DNA of 64,000 bases from Desulfuromonas acetoxidans DSM 684 (GCF_000167355.1 NZ_AAEW02000004.1:1-64000), one strand, 5' to 3'; positions 26,777 through 38,480 are shown, counted from the stretch's first letter. The notes: generated by a model from the letters alone, not told the origin. Numbers and translations: made by a program.

Positions 26777-28722
26777 AACAGGTACTCCTCACTGTCCTGC
26801 GGCAGGCGCACTGTGACCGTCGTGCCCACGCCAGGGGTGCTGGTCATGTGAATGCTGCCGTGATGCTGTTCAATAATCTGTTTGGAGATCGCCAGGCCCA
26901 GTCCGGTTCCCTTCTCTTTGGTGGTGAAAAAGGGCTCAAAAATCCGCTCGAGGATCTCCTGCTCAATACCAACGCCGCTGTCGCGAAAAATGATCAGAAT
27001 GTCTTCGTTGTCACGGCGTGTTTCTACCTCGAGGCGGCCATGGTCTTTGATGGCGCCACCGGCATTGAGAATCAGATTGATGGCCACCTGGCGCATCTGG
27101 TCGCCATCAATGTTCAGCTCAGGCAGGCCGGGGCTGAGATTTTTGACGATGGTGACGTGGTGCATATCAGTATGGTTGGCGGCGAAATCGACAATCTGAT
27201 CAAGCAAGGCGTTGATGTCGGTTTTTTCCAGCACCGATTGCGGGGTGCGGGCATAGCTGAGCAGATCCTGAACGATTTTGCGGCAGCGTTTGCTCTCGCG
27301 CTTGATTTCGTGAATGTAATGGTAGTTTGGATCTTTTTCGCCGATCTTGTTTTCGATATAACCGGCATAGCCGAGGATGACACCAAGTGGGTTGTTGATC
27401 TCATGGGCGACGCCGGAGGACAACACACCGAGAGAGGCCATCTTGCCGTGCTGAGCCAGACTGGCCTGCATTTCCTGGTTCTGGGTGATGATTTCGGTCA
27501 TGCGGTTGAAGGTGTGAGCCAGCTCTCCGAGTTCATCGTTGCTATCGATATCCATCTGTTCGTCAAGATGACCTTTTTTAACGCGGCGAATGACACGGAT
27601 CATCTCGCGAATCGGATCAGTGAACACTTTGGAAGCGTAGCTGACCAGCAACACACAGATCAGGCTGGTGAGCAAGGTGACGGCCAACGTCAATTTGGCG
27701 CTGTTCCAACTGATGGTGTTGGCGGCTTCGTAAAATTCATCTTCATAGCAGCCGACGGCGACGATCCAATCCCACGGTTCAAAGTATTCGTAGCGGACAA
27801 TTTTCATCCGTGCTGCGCCTTCGTCGCCCCACGGGTAGCGGATCCAACCCTGTTTTTTTTCACACATCTCGCGGATGAATTCGTGGCCGCTGCGGTCGCG
27901 GATGTCGATAAAGTTTTGCCCCTCATCCTGAGGATGAATGGTAAAGGTCCCCTTGCTGTTCATGCAGAAGATATAGCCGGTTAATCCGACTTTCTTTTGC
28001 TTGATTTTTTCTTTGAGGTCGTTGAGGGCCTGCTGCTCGAACATCATGTCGGTGTAGCTTTCCGAGATGTAACCGGCTGCGGCAATGACCCAGTCCCATT
28101 GGGGAAAATACAGATAAGCGGCGAGCTTTTCGCGGAACAATGTGTCGCCGAGAGCTTCATTGCGCCACGGATAGCGGATCAGGTTAAGTTCTCCCGGTTC
28201 CGTGGCCTTGGCGGTTTCGACCATCTGACGGATGAAAAAGCGACCGTCACCGTCCTGTTCGTTGAGAATGTTTTCCTGTTCGCGGGCTACATGTACCTGC
28301 AGAGTGCCGTCGCTGGTCAGGGCGTAAAGATAGCCTGTTTCGCCGATATTGACCTGTTTGAGTTGCTTGCGGACACGTTGTTGAGCAACTTTGAGGGTAA
28401 TCTCGCCGTTTTCCACTAACCGCTGTTCGGCGGCCACCATGTTTTCTGCGATCTTGGCCAGGGTTTTTAAGTCGGTGATGAAGTCGTCTTTACGTTCCTT
28501 CTGGTAGACCTGAAACTGCTGATGATGGGATTCGAGCAAGTGGCGGGTAAAGGCCGCCATGTGTTCGAGATCGTCCATGCTGGCCTTGTTGATGCCCTGG
28601 CGGGCCAGATCGACAGAGGTGTAGCTGACAATGCCGCCGACAACGATCAACGGAATAAGTACCAGCGGCAGAACCACCACCAGCATTTTCCATCGCAAAC
28701 GCAAACTTTTCATCAGCTTCAT
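26773..28722 (-). CDS. Sensor histidine kinase with tandem Cache domains
   Basis: Membrane sensor kinase of about 649 residues. It has an N-terminal transmembrane helix and two extracytoplasmic Cache-type modules, each with a TGY(L/I) start and a W-DW-(V/I)-A end: GETGYLYALTSDG..PQWDWVIAAAG and GLTGYIFCMNSKG..EPWDWIVAVGC. A second helix, HAMP and a dimerisation domain with the phospho-His in SSGVAHEINNPLGVI follow. The ATPase domain has the N, G1 (DSGVGIEQEILERIFEPFFT) and GTGLGL boxes. Tandem Cache modules usually bind small organic acids, which fits a partner regulator next to satP. Start chosen at ATG 28722. Confidence 0.92.
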   Translation of the reverse strand: MKLMKSLRLRWKMLVVVLPLVLIPLIVVGGIVSYTSVDLARQGINKASMDDLEHMAAFTRHLLESHHQQFQVYQKERKDDFITDLKTLAKIAENMVAAEQRLVENGEITLKVAQQRVRKQLKQVNIGETGYLYALTSDGTLQVHVAREQENILNEQDGDGRFFIRQMVETAKATEPGELNLIRYPWRNEALGDTLFREKLAAYLYFPQWDWVIAAAGYISESYTDMMFEQQALNDLKEKIKQKKVGLTGYIFCMNSKGTFTIHPQDEGQNFIDIRDRSGHEFIREMCEKKQGWIRYPWGDEGAARMKIVRYEYFEPWDWIVAVGCYEDEFYEAANTISWNSAKLTLAVTLLTSLICVLLVSYASKVFTDPIREMIRVIRRVKKGHLDEQMDIDSNDELGELAHTFNRMTEIITQNQEMQASLAQHGKMASLGVLSSGVAHEINNPLGVILGYAGYIENKIGEKDPNYHYIHEIKRESKRCRKIVQDLLSYARTPQSVLEKTDINALLDQIVDFAANHTDMHHVTIVKNLSPGLPELNIDGDQMRQVAINLILNAGGAIKDHGRLEVETRRDNEDILIIFRDSGVGIEQEILERIFEPFFTTKEKGTGLGLAISKQIIEQHHGSIHMTSTPGVGTTVTVRLPQDSEEYLL

Positions 28723-28760
28723 CACAGCCGTCCTATCCTCTTCGTGTTCTGATGCCGTCG

Positions 28761-29873
28761 CTACGGCGATGAATGGCGCTCACCGCCGGTTTCCGGCAGG
28801 GCAAAGGCGCGGCGGTAGTGACGGATCTCAATAAAGGCGATTTTAAAGGCGCTGGCAATGGGTACGCCGATGATCATACCGAGTACTCCGTAGAGCTTTC
28901 CGCCCATGACGATGGCTAGAATCACCAGCACCGGATGCAGGTTGGCCACGCGTGAGATCAAAATCGGAATCAGAATAAAGTTGTCGAGAATCACCTGGGC
29001 AATGAGGATGTAGAGGATAACGATCCACCAGAATTGTCCGCCGAGACCAAGGTCGACGGCGGCAATAAGGATGCCGGGGATCATGCCGACAATTGGGCCG
29101 ATATAGGGGATCAGATTGGTGATTCCGGCAAACAGTCCAAGTAGTGGTGCATAGCGGATATCGGTCAGGCTGAGTCCGGTAGCCACGACAATGCCGATGA
29201 TCGCTGCCTCGATAATGCGGCCACGAACAAAGTGGGCCATCTGGCGGCTGACCAGAAACGACAGGTCATGGGCCATCTCAAAATAGCGGTTGGGAGCCAG
29301 AGAGGTCAGCCCGCGCATGATGGTGGTGCCGTCGCGTAAAAAGAAAAAAGAGAAGATCGGCACTAGGATCATCAAGCTGCCCAGCTTTAAAGCGGATTTC
29401 GGCGTTTGCACCAGAATGAAGGATAGTACCTGCTCTGCCGTGGTCCGCACGGTCTGGGTCAGGTCGTATTGTTCCAAAAAGGGGAAACGACTCTGCCAGG
29501 ACGCTTGTGCCTCGCGCAGATAGGTGATCAGTTGTGACGTGTAACGGGGAAAGTCGGACAGCAGGGAGTCCCACATGTTCTGCGTATAGGGAATCAGCCA
29601 ACTGCCGAGCAATAGCAGTGTTGCCGAAATCATGAAAAATACACTGAAAATCGCCCGGGTGCGCGGGATGTGGCGTTTTTCCATGGCATTGACCAGCGGG
29701 TCGAGCAGGAAGGCGGCGATCAACGACAGCAGCAGGGGGACAAACAGTCCGGAGGCCGCAGAACGCAGCAGCACCGTGATGGTCGAAGCCGACGAAAAGA
29801 TGGCCAGACCGCTGGCAATTGCTGCCGTCATGGTCAGATAAAACAGCAGAAAATGTGCTTTGTTGAGGCTCAT
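28761..29873 (-). CDS. AI-2E family (PerM-type) permease
   Basis: Polytopic membrane protein of 371 residues from the AI-2E/PerM/UPF0118 family. Paired hydrophobic segments flank a long central loop, and the conserved C-terminal half includes YIGPIVGMIPGILIAAVD and VMGGKLYGVLGMIIGVPIAS. Known members export autoinducer-2 or exchange Na+ for H+; the substrate cannot be read here. I chose the ATG at 29873, which has a GGAG site, over a longer frame overlapping the next gene. It lies between the kinase and the cNMP-binding protein. Confidence 0.85.
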   Translation of the reverse strand: MSLNKAHFLLFYLTMTAAIASGLAIFSSASTITVLLRSAASGLFVPLLLSLIAAFLLDPLVNAMEKRHIPRTRAIFSVFFMISATLLLLGSWLIPYTQNMWDSLLSDFPRYTSQLITYLREAQASWQSRFPFLEQYDLTQTVRTTAEQVLSFILVQTPKSALKLGSLMILVPIFSFFFLRDGTTIMRGLTSLAPNRYFEMAHDLSFLVSRQMAHFVRGRIIEAAIIGIVVATGLSLTDIRYAPLLGLFAGITNLIPYIGPIVGMIPGILIAAVDLGLGGQFWWIVILYILIAQVILDNFILIPILISRVANLHPVLVILAIVMGGKLYGVLGMIIGVPIASAFKIAFIEIRHYRRAFALPETGGERHSSP

Positions 29874-29895
29874 AAACCCGACTCCGTCATGACGG

Positions 29896-30420
29896 TCATG
29901 ACTGGGGAGATTCCTTCTCTTCAAGGCGCTGTTGCAGGTTGCGCAGTTGGAACGTTGCTGTTTGCAGACGTTCGCTGATCATTTTTGTCAGTCCGAACAG
30001 GATGCGGTTGGCGATCTCTGGATGCTTGTCCGACGTTGCCAACAGGTCCGAGCGAAACAGCCCCAGCAGTTCACAGGATTCCGTGGTTCGTGCTGAGACG
30101 GTCCGTGGTGCCGGAGAGGCCAGAGTGGTTTCGCCAAAAAAATCGCCGGGGCCGAGTAGTGCCAGTTCCTCTTCGCGGTCGTAATTATCGCGGGTGAAAA
30201 TCGCCACATTCCCACTGCGGATGATATACAGACCGGAACCGGGATCGCCCTGCTCAAAAACCGTTTCGTGGGCTTTGTAGTTGCGGACGTGGACCAGGTT
30301 TTCCAGGTAGTTCAGGTCACGTTTACCCAGTTCGGTAAATACCGGGATTTTGGCTAGAAAACCGGCTAAGGTTTCCTCATCTGTCTTGGAACGGAAAATC
30401 GATTCCCACAGCCCGTTCAT
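29896..30420 (-). CDS. Stand-alone cyclic-nucleotide-binding domain protein
   Basis: A 174-residue soluble protein consisting of a Crp-type cNMP-binding beta-roll (EQGDPGSGLYIIRSGNVAIF, then LGPGDFFGETTLA and APRTVSARTTESCELLGL) plus a C-terminal helical segment. No helix-turn-helix is present, so it is not a normal Crp/Fnr regulator. The phosphate-binding cassette has GETTLASPAPRT, near the canonical GE-A----R-A. An AAGGAG site precedes the ATG at 30420. It begins the run of minus-strand genes that continues through the permease, kinase and regulator. Confidence 0.82.
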   Translation of the reverse strand: MNGLWESIFRSKTDEETLAGFLAKIPVFTELGKRDLNYLENLVHVRNYKAHETVFEQGDPGSGLYIIRSGNVAIFTRDNYDREEELALLGPGDFFGETTLASPAPRTVSARTTESCELLGLFRSDLLATSDKHPEIANRILFGLTKMISERLQTATFQLRNLQQRLEEKESPQS

Positions 30421-30683
30421 ACGGTAACTCCTTGTATCTTCATGATTAACAGAGGGACAAAAGGTCTTCACTGTCGGAAAAAACTGAGTGGTGCTATTCC
30501 AACAGGTTGCGTCCAAACATCTGTTAATACAGAATCAATGTAAAACGTGATTATACCAACATGGCAAGTCAAGACCAGAAAAAACGTTTACATGTTTCGG
30601 GCCGGGTGAGCTGATCCCGCAGGTTGACAGCTTCAGACGGGGTTGCTAACGTCAGGACACCGTTTCTTTTCCCTGGAAGGCTC

Positions 30684-32522
30684 ATGGACTCCATTCACGA
30701 TCTTGATCTGTCTCTGGTTGCCACTCGCCCCGGCGTCTATCTGATGTTTGGCGAAGATGGCCGGGTACTTTATGTCGGTAAGGCGCGTAATTTGCGTGCT
30801 CGGTTGCGTAACTATGTGCGCGGTGAAGACACGCGCGCCCATGTTCAGTTTTTATTGCGCCGGGTGGTGCGGGTCGAAACGATTGTCACCGACACGGAAA
30901 AAGAGGCACTGATTCTTGAAAACACTCTGATCAAGAAACATAAACCCCGTTACAACATCAATTTGCGCGATGATAAAACCTATGTGTCGCTACGTATTGA
31001 CATCACCGAGCCGTTTCCCGGTATTCAGATTGTCCGCCGGGTCAAGCGGGATGGAGCCCTGTATTTCGGGCCTTATTCCTCCGCCGGAGCCTTAAAGGAA
31101 ACCCTCAAGGAGTTGTATCGGATCTTTCCGTTGCGTCATCACCGCTGGCAGCAGTGCCGACGTCGTGATCGGCCCTGCCTGTTTTATCAGATCGGTCAGT
31201 GCAGTGCGCCCTGTCATGGCAAGATCAGTCAGGAGGACTATCGCAAACTGGTCGATACAGTCATTGCCTTCCTCTCCGGGCGTCATGATGATGTGATTAA
31301 CATGCTGCGCGACAAGATGGCTCAGGCCGCTCAAGAGATGAATTACGAAGAAGCCGCGCGGTTGCGTGACCAGATTCGGGCCATGGAGCAGACCATTGAG
31401 CAACAGAAAGTGGTCAGTGCCGACGGGACCGATAGCGATGTTGTCGGGCTGCATCGCGAAGGCGGCGAAGTGGAAGTGTGCCTGCTGTTTGTCCGTGCCG
31501 GTCGACTGGTGGGGCGGCGCAGTTATCTTTTAAGCTGGACCCTGGACGAAGATGAACTTCTGGCCGGATTTCTTCAGCAATACTACGGTCGCGATACGCT
31601 GATTCCGCCGAAGGTGCTGCTGCCGTTGTTGCCCAGCAGTGCCGAGACGTTACAGTTGTGGCTCAGTGAGCGGCGCGGCAGTAAAGTGCATCTGCAGGTG
31701 CCCAAGCGCGGGGCACGCAGTGAGTTGCTCGAACTGGCTAATAAAAATGCCACAGAAAGCTATCGTGAGCGAGGTGACCGCCGTGATGCCCGCACCGCAG
31801 TTCTTGAAGATATTCAGAAGTCGTTGGGGCTGTCCCGGCTGCCGCAACGGATGGAGTGTTACGATATCTCTAATGTTCAGGGTCAGTACAGTGTTGGTAG
31901 TATGGTGGTGACCACCGATGGTGAACCCGATAAAGCCGCGTACCGCCATTATCGCATTAAAACCGTGGAAGGCGCTGATGACTTTGCCTCATTGCATGAG
32001 GTCCTGACCCGCCGATTGTCGCGTGGCATCGAAGAGCAGGATCTGCCCGATATGGTGCTGATCGATGGCGGTAAAGGGCAACTGGCCATGGTGGACGATG
32101 TTTTGACCACACTCAACCTGCATTCCCGCATTGACCTGGTGTCTATTGCCAAGAGCCGTGTGAAACGCAATGTGCGTGGGCATGCCGTTGAACGCAGCGA
32201 GGAGCGATTCTTCCGCCCCGGGCGAAAAAATCCCGTTGTGTTACGCCAGGGGTCGCCAGCGCTGTTTATGCTTGAACGGCTGCGGGACGAAGCGCATCGT
32301 TTTGCTATTACTCACCATCGTAAGTTGCGCAATAAGGCGACCTTGGAATCGGAATTGGATAAAATTCCTGGGGTTGGACCGGGGCGGCGCAAAGCATTGC
32401 TCAAGCATTGCGGCAGTGTGACCAAGGTGAAAAAAGCGTCGTTGCAAGAGTTGCAACAGGTTCCAGGCGTGCCGGATAGTGTGGCACAGGCTGTGTACGA
32501 TTATTTCCATTCTGCGCAATGA
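30684..32522 (+). CDS. uvrC: Excinuclease ABC subunit C
   Basis: Makes the dual incisions in nucleotide excision repair. From the ATG at 30684 (GGAAGG site) it is 612 residues. The GIY-YIG domain is GVYLMFGEDGRVLYVGKARN. The UVR motif lies near NYEEAARLRDQIRAMEQ. The RNase-H-like endonuclease domain follows (ECYDISNVQG and DMVLIDGGKGQL), and the C-terminus has the tandem helix-hairpin-helix (IPGVGPGRRKALLKH and VPGVPDSVAQAVYDYF). The stop codon lies inside sequence matching the intergenic repeat that starts here. Confidence 0.96.
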   Translation: MDSIHDLDLSLVATRPGVYLMFGEDGRVLYVGKARNLRARLRNYVRGEDTRAHVQFLLRRVVRVETIVTDTEKEALILENTLIKKHKPRYNINLRDDKTYVSLRIDITEPFPGIQIVRRVKRDGALYFGPYSSAGALKETLKELYRIFPLRHHRWQQCRRRDRPCLFYQIGQCSAPCHGKISQEDYRKLVDTVIAFLSGRHDDVINMLRDKMAQAAQEMNYEEAARLRDQIRAMEQTIEQQKVVSADGTDSDVVGLHREGGEVEVCLLFVRAGRLVGRRSYLLSWTLDEDELLAGFLQQYYGRDTLIPPKVLLPLLPSSAETLQLWLSERRGSKVHLQVPKRGARSELLELANKNATESYRERGDRRDARTAVLEDIQKSLGLSRLPQRMECYDISNVQGQYSVGSMVVTTDGEPDKAAYRHYRIKTVEGADDFASLHEVLTRRLSRGIEEQDLPDMVLIDGGKGQLAMVDDVLTTLNLHSRIDLVSIAKSRVKRNVRGHAVERSEERFFRPGRKNPVVLRQGSPALFMLERLRDEAHRFAITHHRKLRNKATLESELDKIPGVGPGRRKALLKHCGSVTKVKKASLQELQQVPGVPDSVAQAVYDYFHSAQ

Positions 32523-32663
32523 TGGGAGTCGATTTTACGTCTCTTTTGTCGACACAAAAGGGGGCTGACGTGCGAGCGCGGCAGCCCGCGTCATGTGGGC
32601 GTCACCATCGCGGACAGATGAAGTTTGCCAGAGCTGTCCGTTTCGGATTTCGAACCACCGAAG
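32514..32663 (+). repeat. Structured intergenic repeat, cluster 3, truncated tail fused to uvrC end
   Basis: Homology to the repeat begins at GCAATGA-GGGAGTCGATTTT, which contains the uvrC TGA. Hairpin 8 reads CTCTTTTG/CAAAAGGGG and hairpin 9 GAGCGCGGCAGCCCGC. Confidence 0.78.
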
Positions 32664-33268
32664 AGCAAGATCAAAGTCAAAGTCAAAGTCAAAGTCAAAG
32701 TCAAGGTCGCCGGGTTTCGTCCCGGCAGCCGACATACTTTTGACTAGCCGCTCAAAAGTATGCAAAAGCCAGCTTGAACACCTCCTGAACCTGGACTCAC
32801 CGACAATGCATCTGTTTCCGTGATGCTTCACGGATTCGGCTCGCCGCCCTTTAGGTCGGCAAATTCTGCAACGCATCACCTTTGACGTAAAACGTTGATA
32901 ACAATATGATGTCTCGCTCCATTTCTTCCGTGGTACCGATAAAACGGGTGGGCAATGCCTACCCTGCCAGAGTTTGTTATTTAGCAGCCAAGCTCTCCCG
33001 TTCAGCAGCACCGAACGAAATGAACGTCAGCGCGATGTTTGTCGGCAACCTGTTTGAGCGCTAGCGAGTTTTGCCGACATCGCGGTGTAAGAGAATGGAG
33101 AGAGGGAACCCGTAGGGTGCAATGGTCGGGAGTCGATTTTGCGCCACTTTTGTCGACGCAAAATGTGGCCCGAGGTGTGGGCGCGGAAGCCCAAGTCACG
33201 TGGGTACCAACATTACGAGCGGATGAAGTTTGCCAGCGCGATCAGTTCCGTATAGCGAACCACTAAAG
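32664..33268 (+). repeat. Structured intergenic repeat, cluster 3, unit a (expanded hexamer tract)
   Basis: Full unit whose leading tract holds about five AAGTCA hexamers (32673-32705). Hairpin 8 is GCCACTTTTG (33143-33152) with CAAAATGTGGC (33159-33169), a third arm variant with one bulged T. Hairpin 4 reads GGGTGGG/CCTACCC, still paired through a G-T wobble. Confidence 0.86.
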
Positions 33269-33850
33269 ATCAAGATTAAAGTCAAGGTCGCCGGGTTTCG
33301 TCCCGGCAGCCGACATACTTTTGACAGGCCGCTCAAAAGTATGCAAAAGCCAGCTTGAACACCTCCTGAACCTGGATCAACCGACAATGCGTCTGTTTCC
33401 GTGATGCTTCACGGATTCGGCTCGCCGCCCTTTAGGTCGGCAAATTCTGCAACGCATCACCTTTGATGTAAAACGTTGATAACATGCTCATGTCTCTCTC
33501 TATTCCTTCCGTGGTACGTGTAAAGCGGGTGGGCAGTGCCCACCCTACTGAAGTGTGTTATTTAGCAACTAAGCTCTCCCGTTCAGCAGCACCGAACGCA
33601 ATGAACGTCAGCGCGATGTTTGTCGGCAACCTGTCTGAGCGGTAGCGAGTTTTGCCGACATCGCGATGTAAGAGAATGGAGAGAGGGAACCCGCAAGGGT
33701 GCAATGGTCGGGAGTCGATTTTGCGCCACTTTTGTCGACGCAAAATGTGGCCCGAGGTGTGGGCGCGGAAGCCCAAGTCACGTGGGTACCAACATTACGA
33801 GCGGATGAAGTTTGCCAGCGCGATCAGTTCCGTATAGCGAACCACTAAAG
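33269..33850 (+). repeat. Structured intergenic repeat, cluster 3, unit b
   Basis: Full ~580-bp unit. Hairpin 8 is GCCACTTTTG / CAAAATGTGGC (33725-33751), as in unit a. Hairpin 7 is ACCC-GCAA-GGGT. Confidence 0.86.
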
Positions 33851-34428
33851 ATCAAGATTAAAGTCAAGGTCGCCGGGTTTCGTCCCGGCAGCCGACATAC
33901 TTTTGACAGGCCGCTCAAAAGTATGCAAAAGCCAGCTTGAACACCTCCTGGACCTGGATTAACCGACAATGCATCTGTTTCCGTGATGCTTCACGGATTC
34001 GGCTCGCCGCCCTTTAGGTCGACGAATCGTGCAACGCATCATTTTTGGCGTAAAACGTTGATAACATGCTCATGTCTCTCTCTATTCCTTCCGTGGTACG
34101 TGTAAAGCGGGTGGGCAGTGCCCACCCTACAGAAGTGTGTTATTTAGCAACTAAGCTCTCCCGTTCAGCAGCACCGAACGCAATGAACGTCAGCGCGATG
34201 TTTGTCGGCAACCTGTCTGAGCGGTAGCGAGTTTTGCCGACATCGCGATGTAAGAGAATGGAGAGAGGGAACCCGCAAGGGTGCAATGGTCGGGAGTCGA
34301 TTTTGCCTCCCTTTTGTCGACGCAAAAGGGAGCCGACGTGTGGGCGCGGAAGCCCACGTCATGTGGGTACCAACATTGCGAACGGAAGATGTCTGCCAGA
34401 GCAATTCGTTCAAGAACAGGAACCACAG
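33851..34428 (+). repeat. Structured intergenic repeat, cluster 3, unit c
   Basis: Full unit. Hairpin 8 switches back to CTCCCTTTTG (34307-34316) / CAAAAGGGAG (34323-34332), and hairpin 9 reads GTGGGC-GCGGAA-GCCCAC, compensated relative to GCGGGC..GCCCGC elsewhere. It ends at AACCACAGATGG, where homology stops. Confidence 0.86.
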
Positions 34429-34474
34429 ATGGTCATAATCTCCGCCTCTGCCGCATCAAAGAGGCCCGTAAACA

Positions 34475-34511
34475 AAAAAGCCCCCGCAGAAATCTCTGCA
34501 GGGGCTTTTAA
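34475..34511. terminator. Intrinsic terminator for the cytochrome gene
   Basis: AAAAGCCCC-C-GCAGA pairs with TCTGC-A-GGGGCTTTT (a G-T wobble when read from the minus strand). T-runs lie on both sides. It begins 18 bp after the cytochrome stop. Confidence 0.85.
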
Positions 34512-34529
34512 GTGTTGCTTTAGCGCCTT

Positions 34530-35891
34530 TTAGCGCGGGCTACCAAGACCATCTGACTTGATCGTGATAGTTTCTTCCCACTCTTTCCACAATTGAGCAG
34601 AAGTCCGCTTGTTGCCGAAAGGCAGGTACCACAGCTCAACGGTGACGTCCATCTCGCGCTCGAGAGTTTCTCGTACCATTTTGCCGGCAGCATTTTTTAC
34701 GTCATCCGTGGGGAAGAAGATGTCGAAACGCTCTTCAACTTCTTTTCCTGGAGGAAGACAGGTGTCTTCGATGATGCCGCTCTTTTCGTAAGGTCCACGA
34801 CCCATGATGTCGCTGCGACCGAACTGCTGAGGCGTCGGCATGTAGATGATGTCTTTGGTGAAAATTTCCCCTTCTTCTTCAGTTGTTGCACGTACCGACA
34901 GAACCAGTCGGTTAGGGGTCGGTCAGCCATCAGGGATTGCGTGGCCGGCACGGTTGGTCATTTTCACTTTCAGGACGGTTTTCGGAGTCAGCTTGCTGCC
35001 ATCACGCCAGCGGGTGGCAAAGGCTTCGACGTCGAAGTCAACAGCCATTTCCTGCATGGTGGGATCGCTGTAGCTCAGGATCTTGTGACCCAGGCCGGAT
35101 TTCTCCATGTGGCATTCCTGGCAACGCTCGTGGCCACCTTCAGCGGTGTAAGACCACAGGTAGCTGCCGTACAGGGTGGCGCACTGGGTGGGGTTTTCCA
35201 GCTCGAAGTTGGGGCCGAGACCGTGGCACTGACCACAGAAGATCGACTCGTTCATGATCGGGCTGACCTTCATTTTGGTGAAGTGCTCGTCTTCGTGCTC
35301 ACCTTCGTTGAAGCCATAAACGGTATCGCTTTGCGGATAACCGTCGGTCCACTTGTGAGTGATGGCCATGCGGTTGTGACAGATCAGGCAGTTGATGTTG
35401 AGGGCCAGCAGAGTTTCCTCGTACTTGGCGCGCTCGTCAGCTTTGCCGGCTTTGGCGGCATCGTACCAGCTGTTGAGAGTTTCAACCAGCTCAACGGCAA
35501 CGCTGTCTTCGGCGTCAGCCAGTTGCGGCAGGTGGCACTTGGCGCAGCCCATCAGGTGCTCAACCTTAACGTCTTCCGGACCATTAACACCGGAGTACGC
35601 CCAGGACATGAAACCGTTTTTCATAGCGGTGATCATGGTGGCAGCGGTGCGGCCGGTGCCGTACATGGGACGAGCGTGGGGAGATGCCGCCCAGTCGTCG
35701 TGAATCTCTTCGTGACAGTCGATGCAGGCGGTCGAGTCATACATCTCGATCAGCTCTGCCAGGGTCTTGGCTTTGCCTTTGGTGGCTGCGATGGTGCCGT
35801 CACGACCAACGCCGGCGCCAATGGCGAAGACGCAGGTGGCGCTGAGCAGCACGATCAGCAGCGAAAGGCTGATACTTCTAAGTCGATTCAT
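34530..35891 (-). CDS. Secreted pentahaem cytochrome c with in-frame UGA (probable selenoprotein)
   Basis: One 453-codon frame from ATG 35891, broken only by TGA at 34923-34925 (codon 323), after which the same frame runs 130 codons to a TAA. A signal peptide (LLIVLLSATCVFA) leads, then five c-type haem sites: CIDCH, CAKCH, CLICH, CGQCH and CQECH. The TGA lies in GHAIPDG-(TGA)-PTPNRLVLSV, and the text after it is still protein-like (GEIFTKDIIYMPTPQQFG). A SECIS-like stem-loop starts 10 nt past the TGA. I therefore read codon 323 as selenocysteine; a nonsense mutation is the alternative. The product is a periplasmic or extracellular electron carrier or reductase. It follows a small secreted protein gene. 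Confidence 0.75.
34893..34911 (-). promoter_or_regulatory. Candidate bacterial SECIS element
   Basis: Minus-strand stem ACCGAC / GTCGGT with a seven-base loop TGGTTCT. The loop carries a G in its second position, 17 nt after the TGA, matching the loop-G and spacing rules known for bacterial SECIS elements. Confidence 0.6.
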
Positions 35892-35916
35892 TGTGATATC
35901 CTATGGATGTGCGTGT

Positions 35917-35945
35917 AAAAAAGACCCTCACTGGGGATGAGGGTC
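35917..35945 (-). terminator. Terminator/attenuator between small secreted protein and cytochrome
   Basis: Minus-strand stem GACCCTCA / TGAGGGTC around a seven-base loop, followed by T6. It lies between two codirectional genes, so it may lower transcription into the cytochrome gene. Confidence 0.75.
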
Positions 35946-35974
35946 CCTAGATGCAAGCTAAGAGTATGAAATTC

Positions 35975-36208
35975 TTAGCAACCAGTCAGCATATCGTTGC
36001 CGCCGGAAGGTGCGGCAGCAGCGCCTTTTTCGATATCCATCTCAACTTTGTCGCCTTTGGAGATTTTTTTAGCGTCAGAGCGGGAAACTTCTACTGTTAC
36101 TTTGCTACCGCGAACTTTAACAACTTCGCCATCGACGCTGGCGAAAGCAGCAGAGCACAGGCCACCGATAAATGCAGCAGTAGCCATCAGAACGATCATT
36201 TTTTTCAT
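35975..36208 (-). CDS. Small secreted protein, SH3/OB-like, unknown function
   Basis: A 77-residue protein with a clear signal peptide (MIVLMATAAFIGGLCSAAFA) and a short mature domain, VDGEVVKVRGSKVTVEVSRS, then AKKISKGDKVEMDIEKG, ending in a single cysteine (DMLTGC). The beta-rich charged pattern suggests a small barrel. An AGGAG site precedes the ATG. It lies upstream of the cytochrome with a terminator between, which suggests shared regulation at different expression levels. No known function is recognised. Confidence 0.75.
   Translation of the reverse strand: MKKMIVLMATAAFIGGLCSAAFASVDGEVVKVRGSKVTVEVSRSDAKKISKGDKVEMDIEKGAAAAPSGGNDMLTGC

Positions 36209-38472
<2,264 letters not shown>

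Positions 38473-38480
<8 letters not shown>

Noticed and set aside
26848-27984. 378-codon plus-strand ORF opposite the histidine kinase
   Set aside because: Shadow of a gene with complete Cache, HAMP and kinase motifs on the other strand.
34842-34925. Frameshift as explanation for the split cytochrome
   Set aside because: Both parts are in the same frame; only one TGA separates them, so recoding or a point nonsense mutation are the only options.
34593-35918. 441-codon plus-strand ORF opposite the cytochrome
   Set aside because: Antisense to five haem-binding motifs and a signal peptide; no family features of its own.
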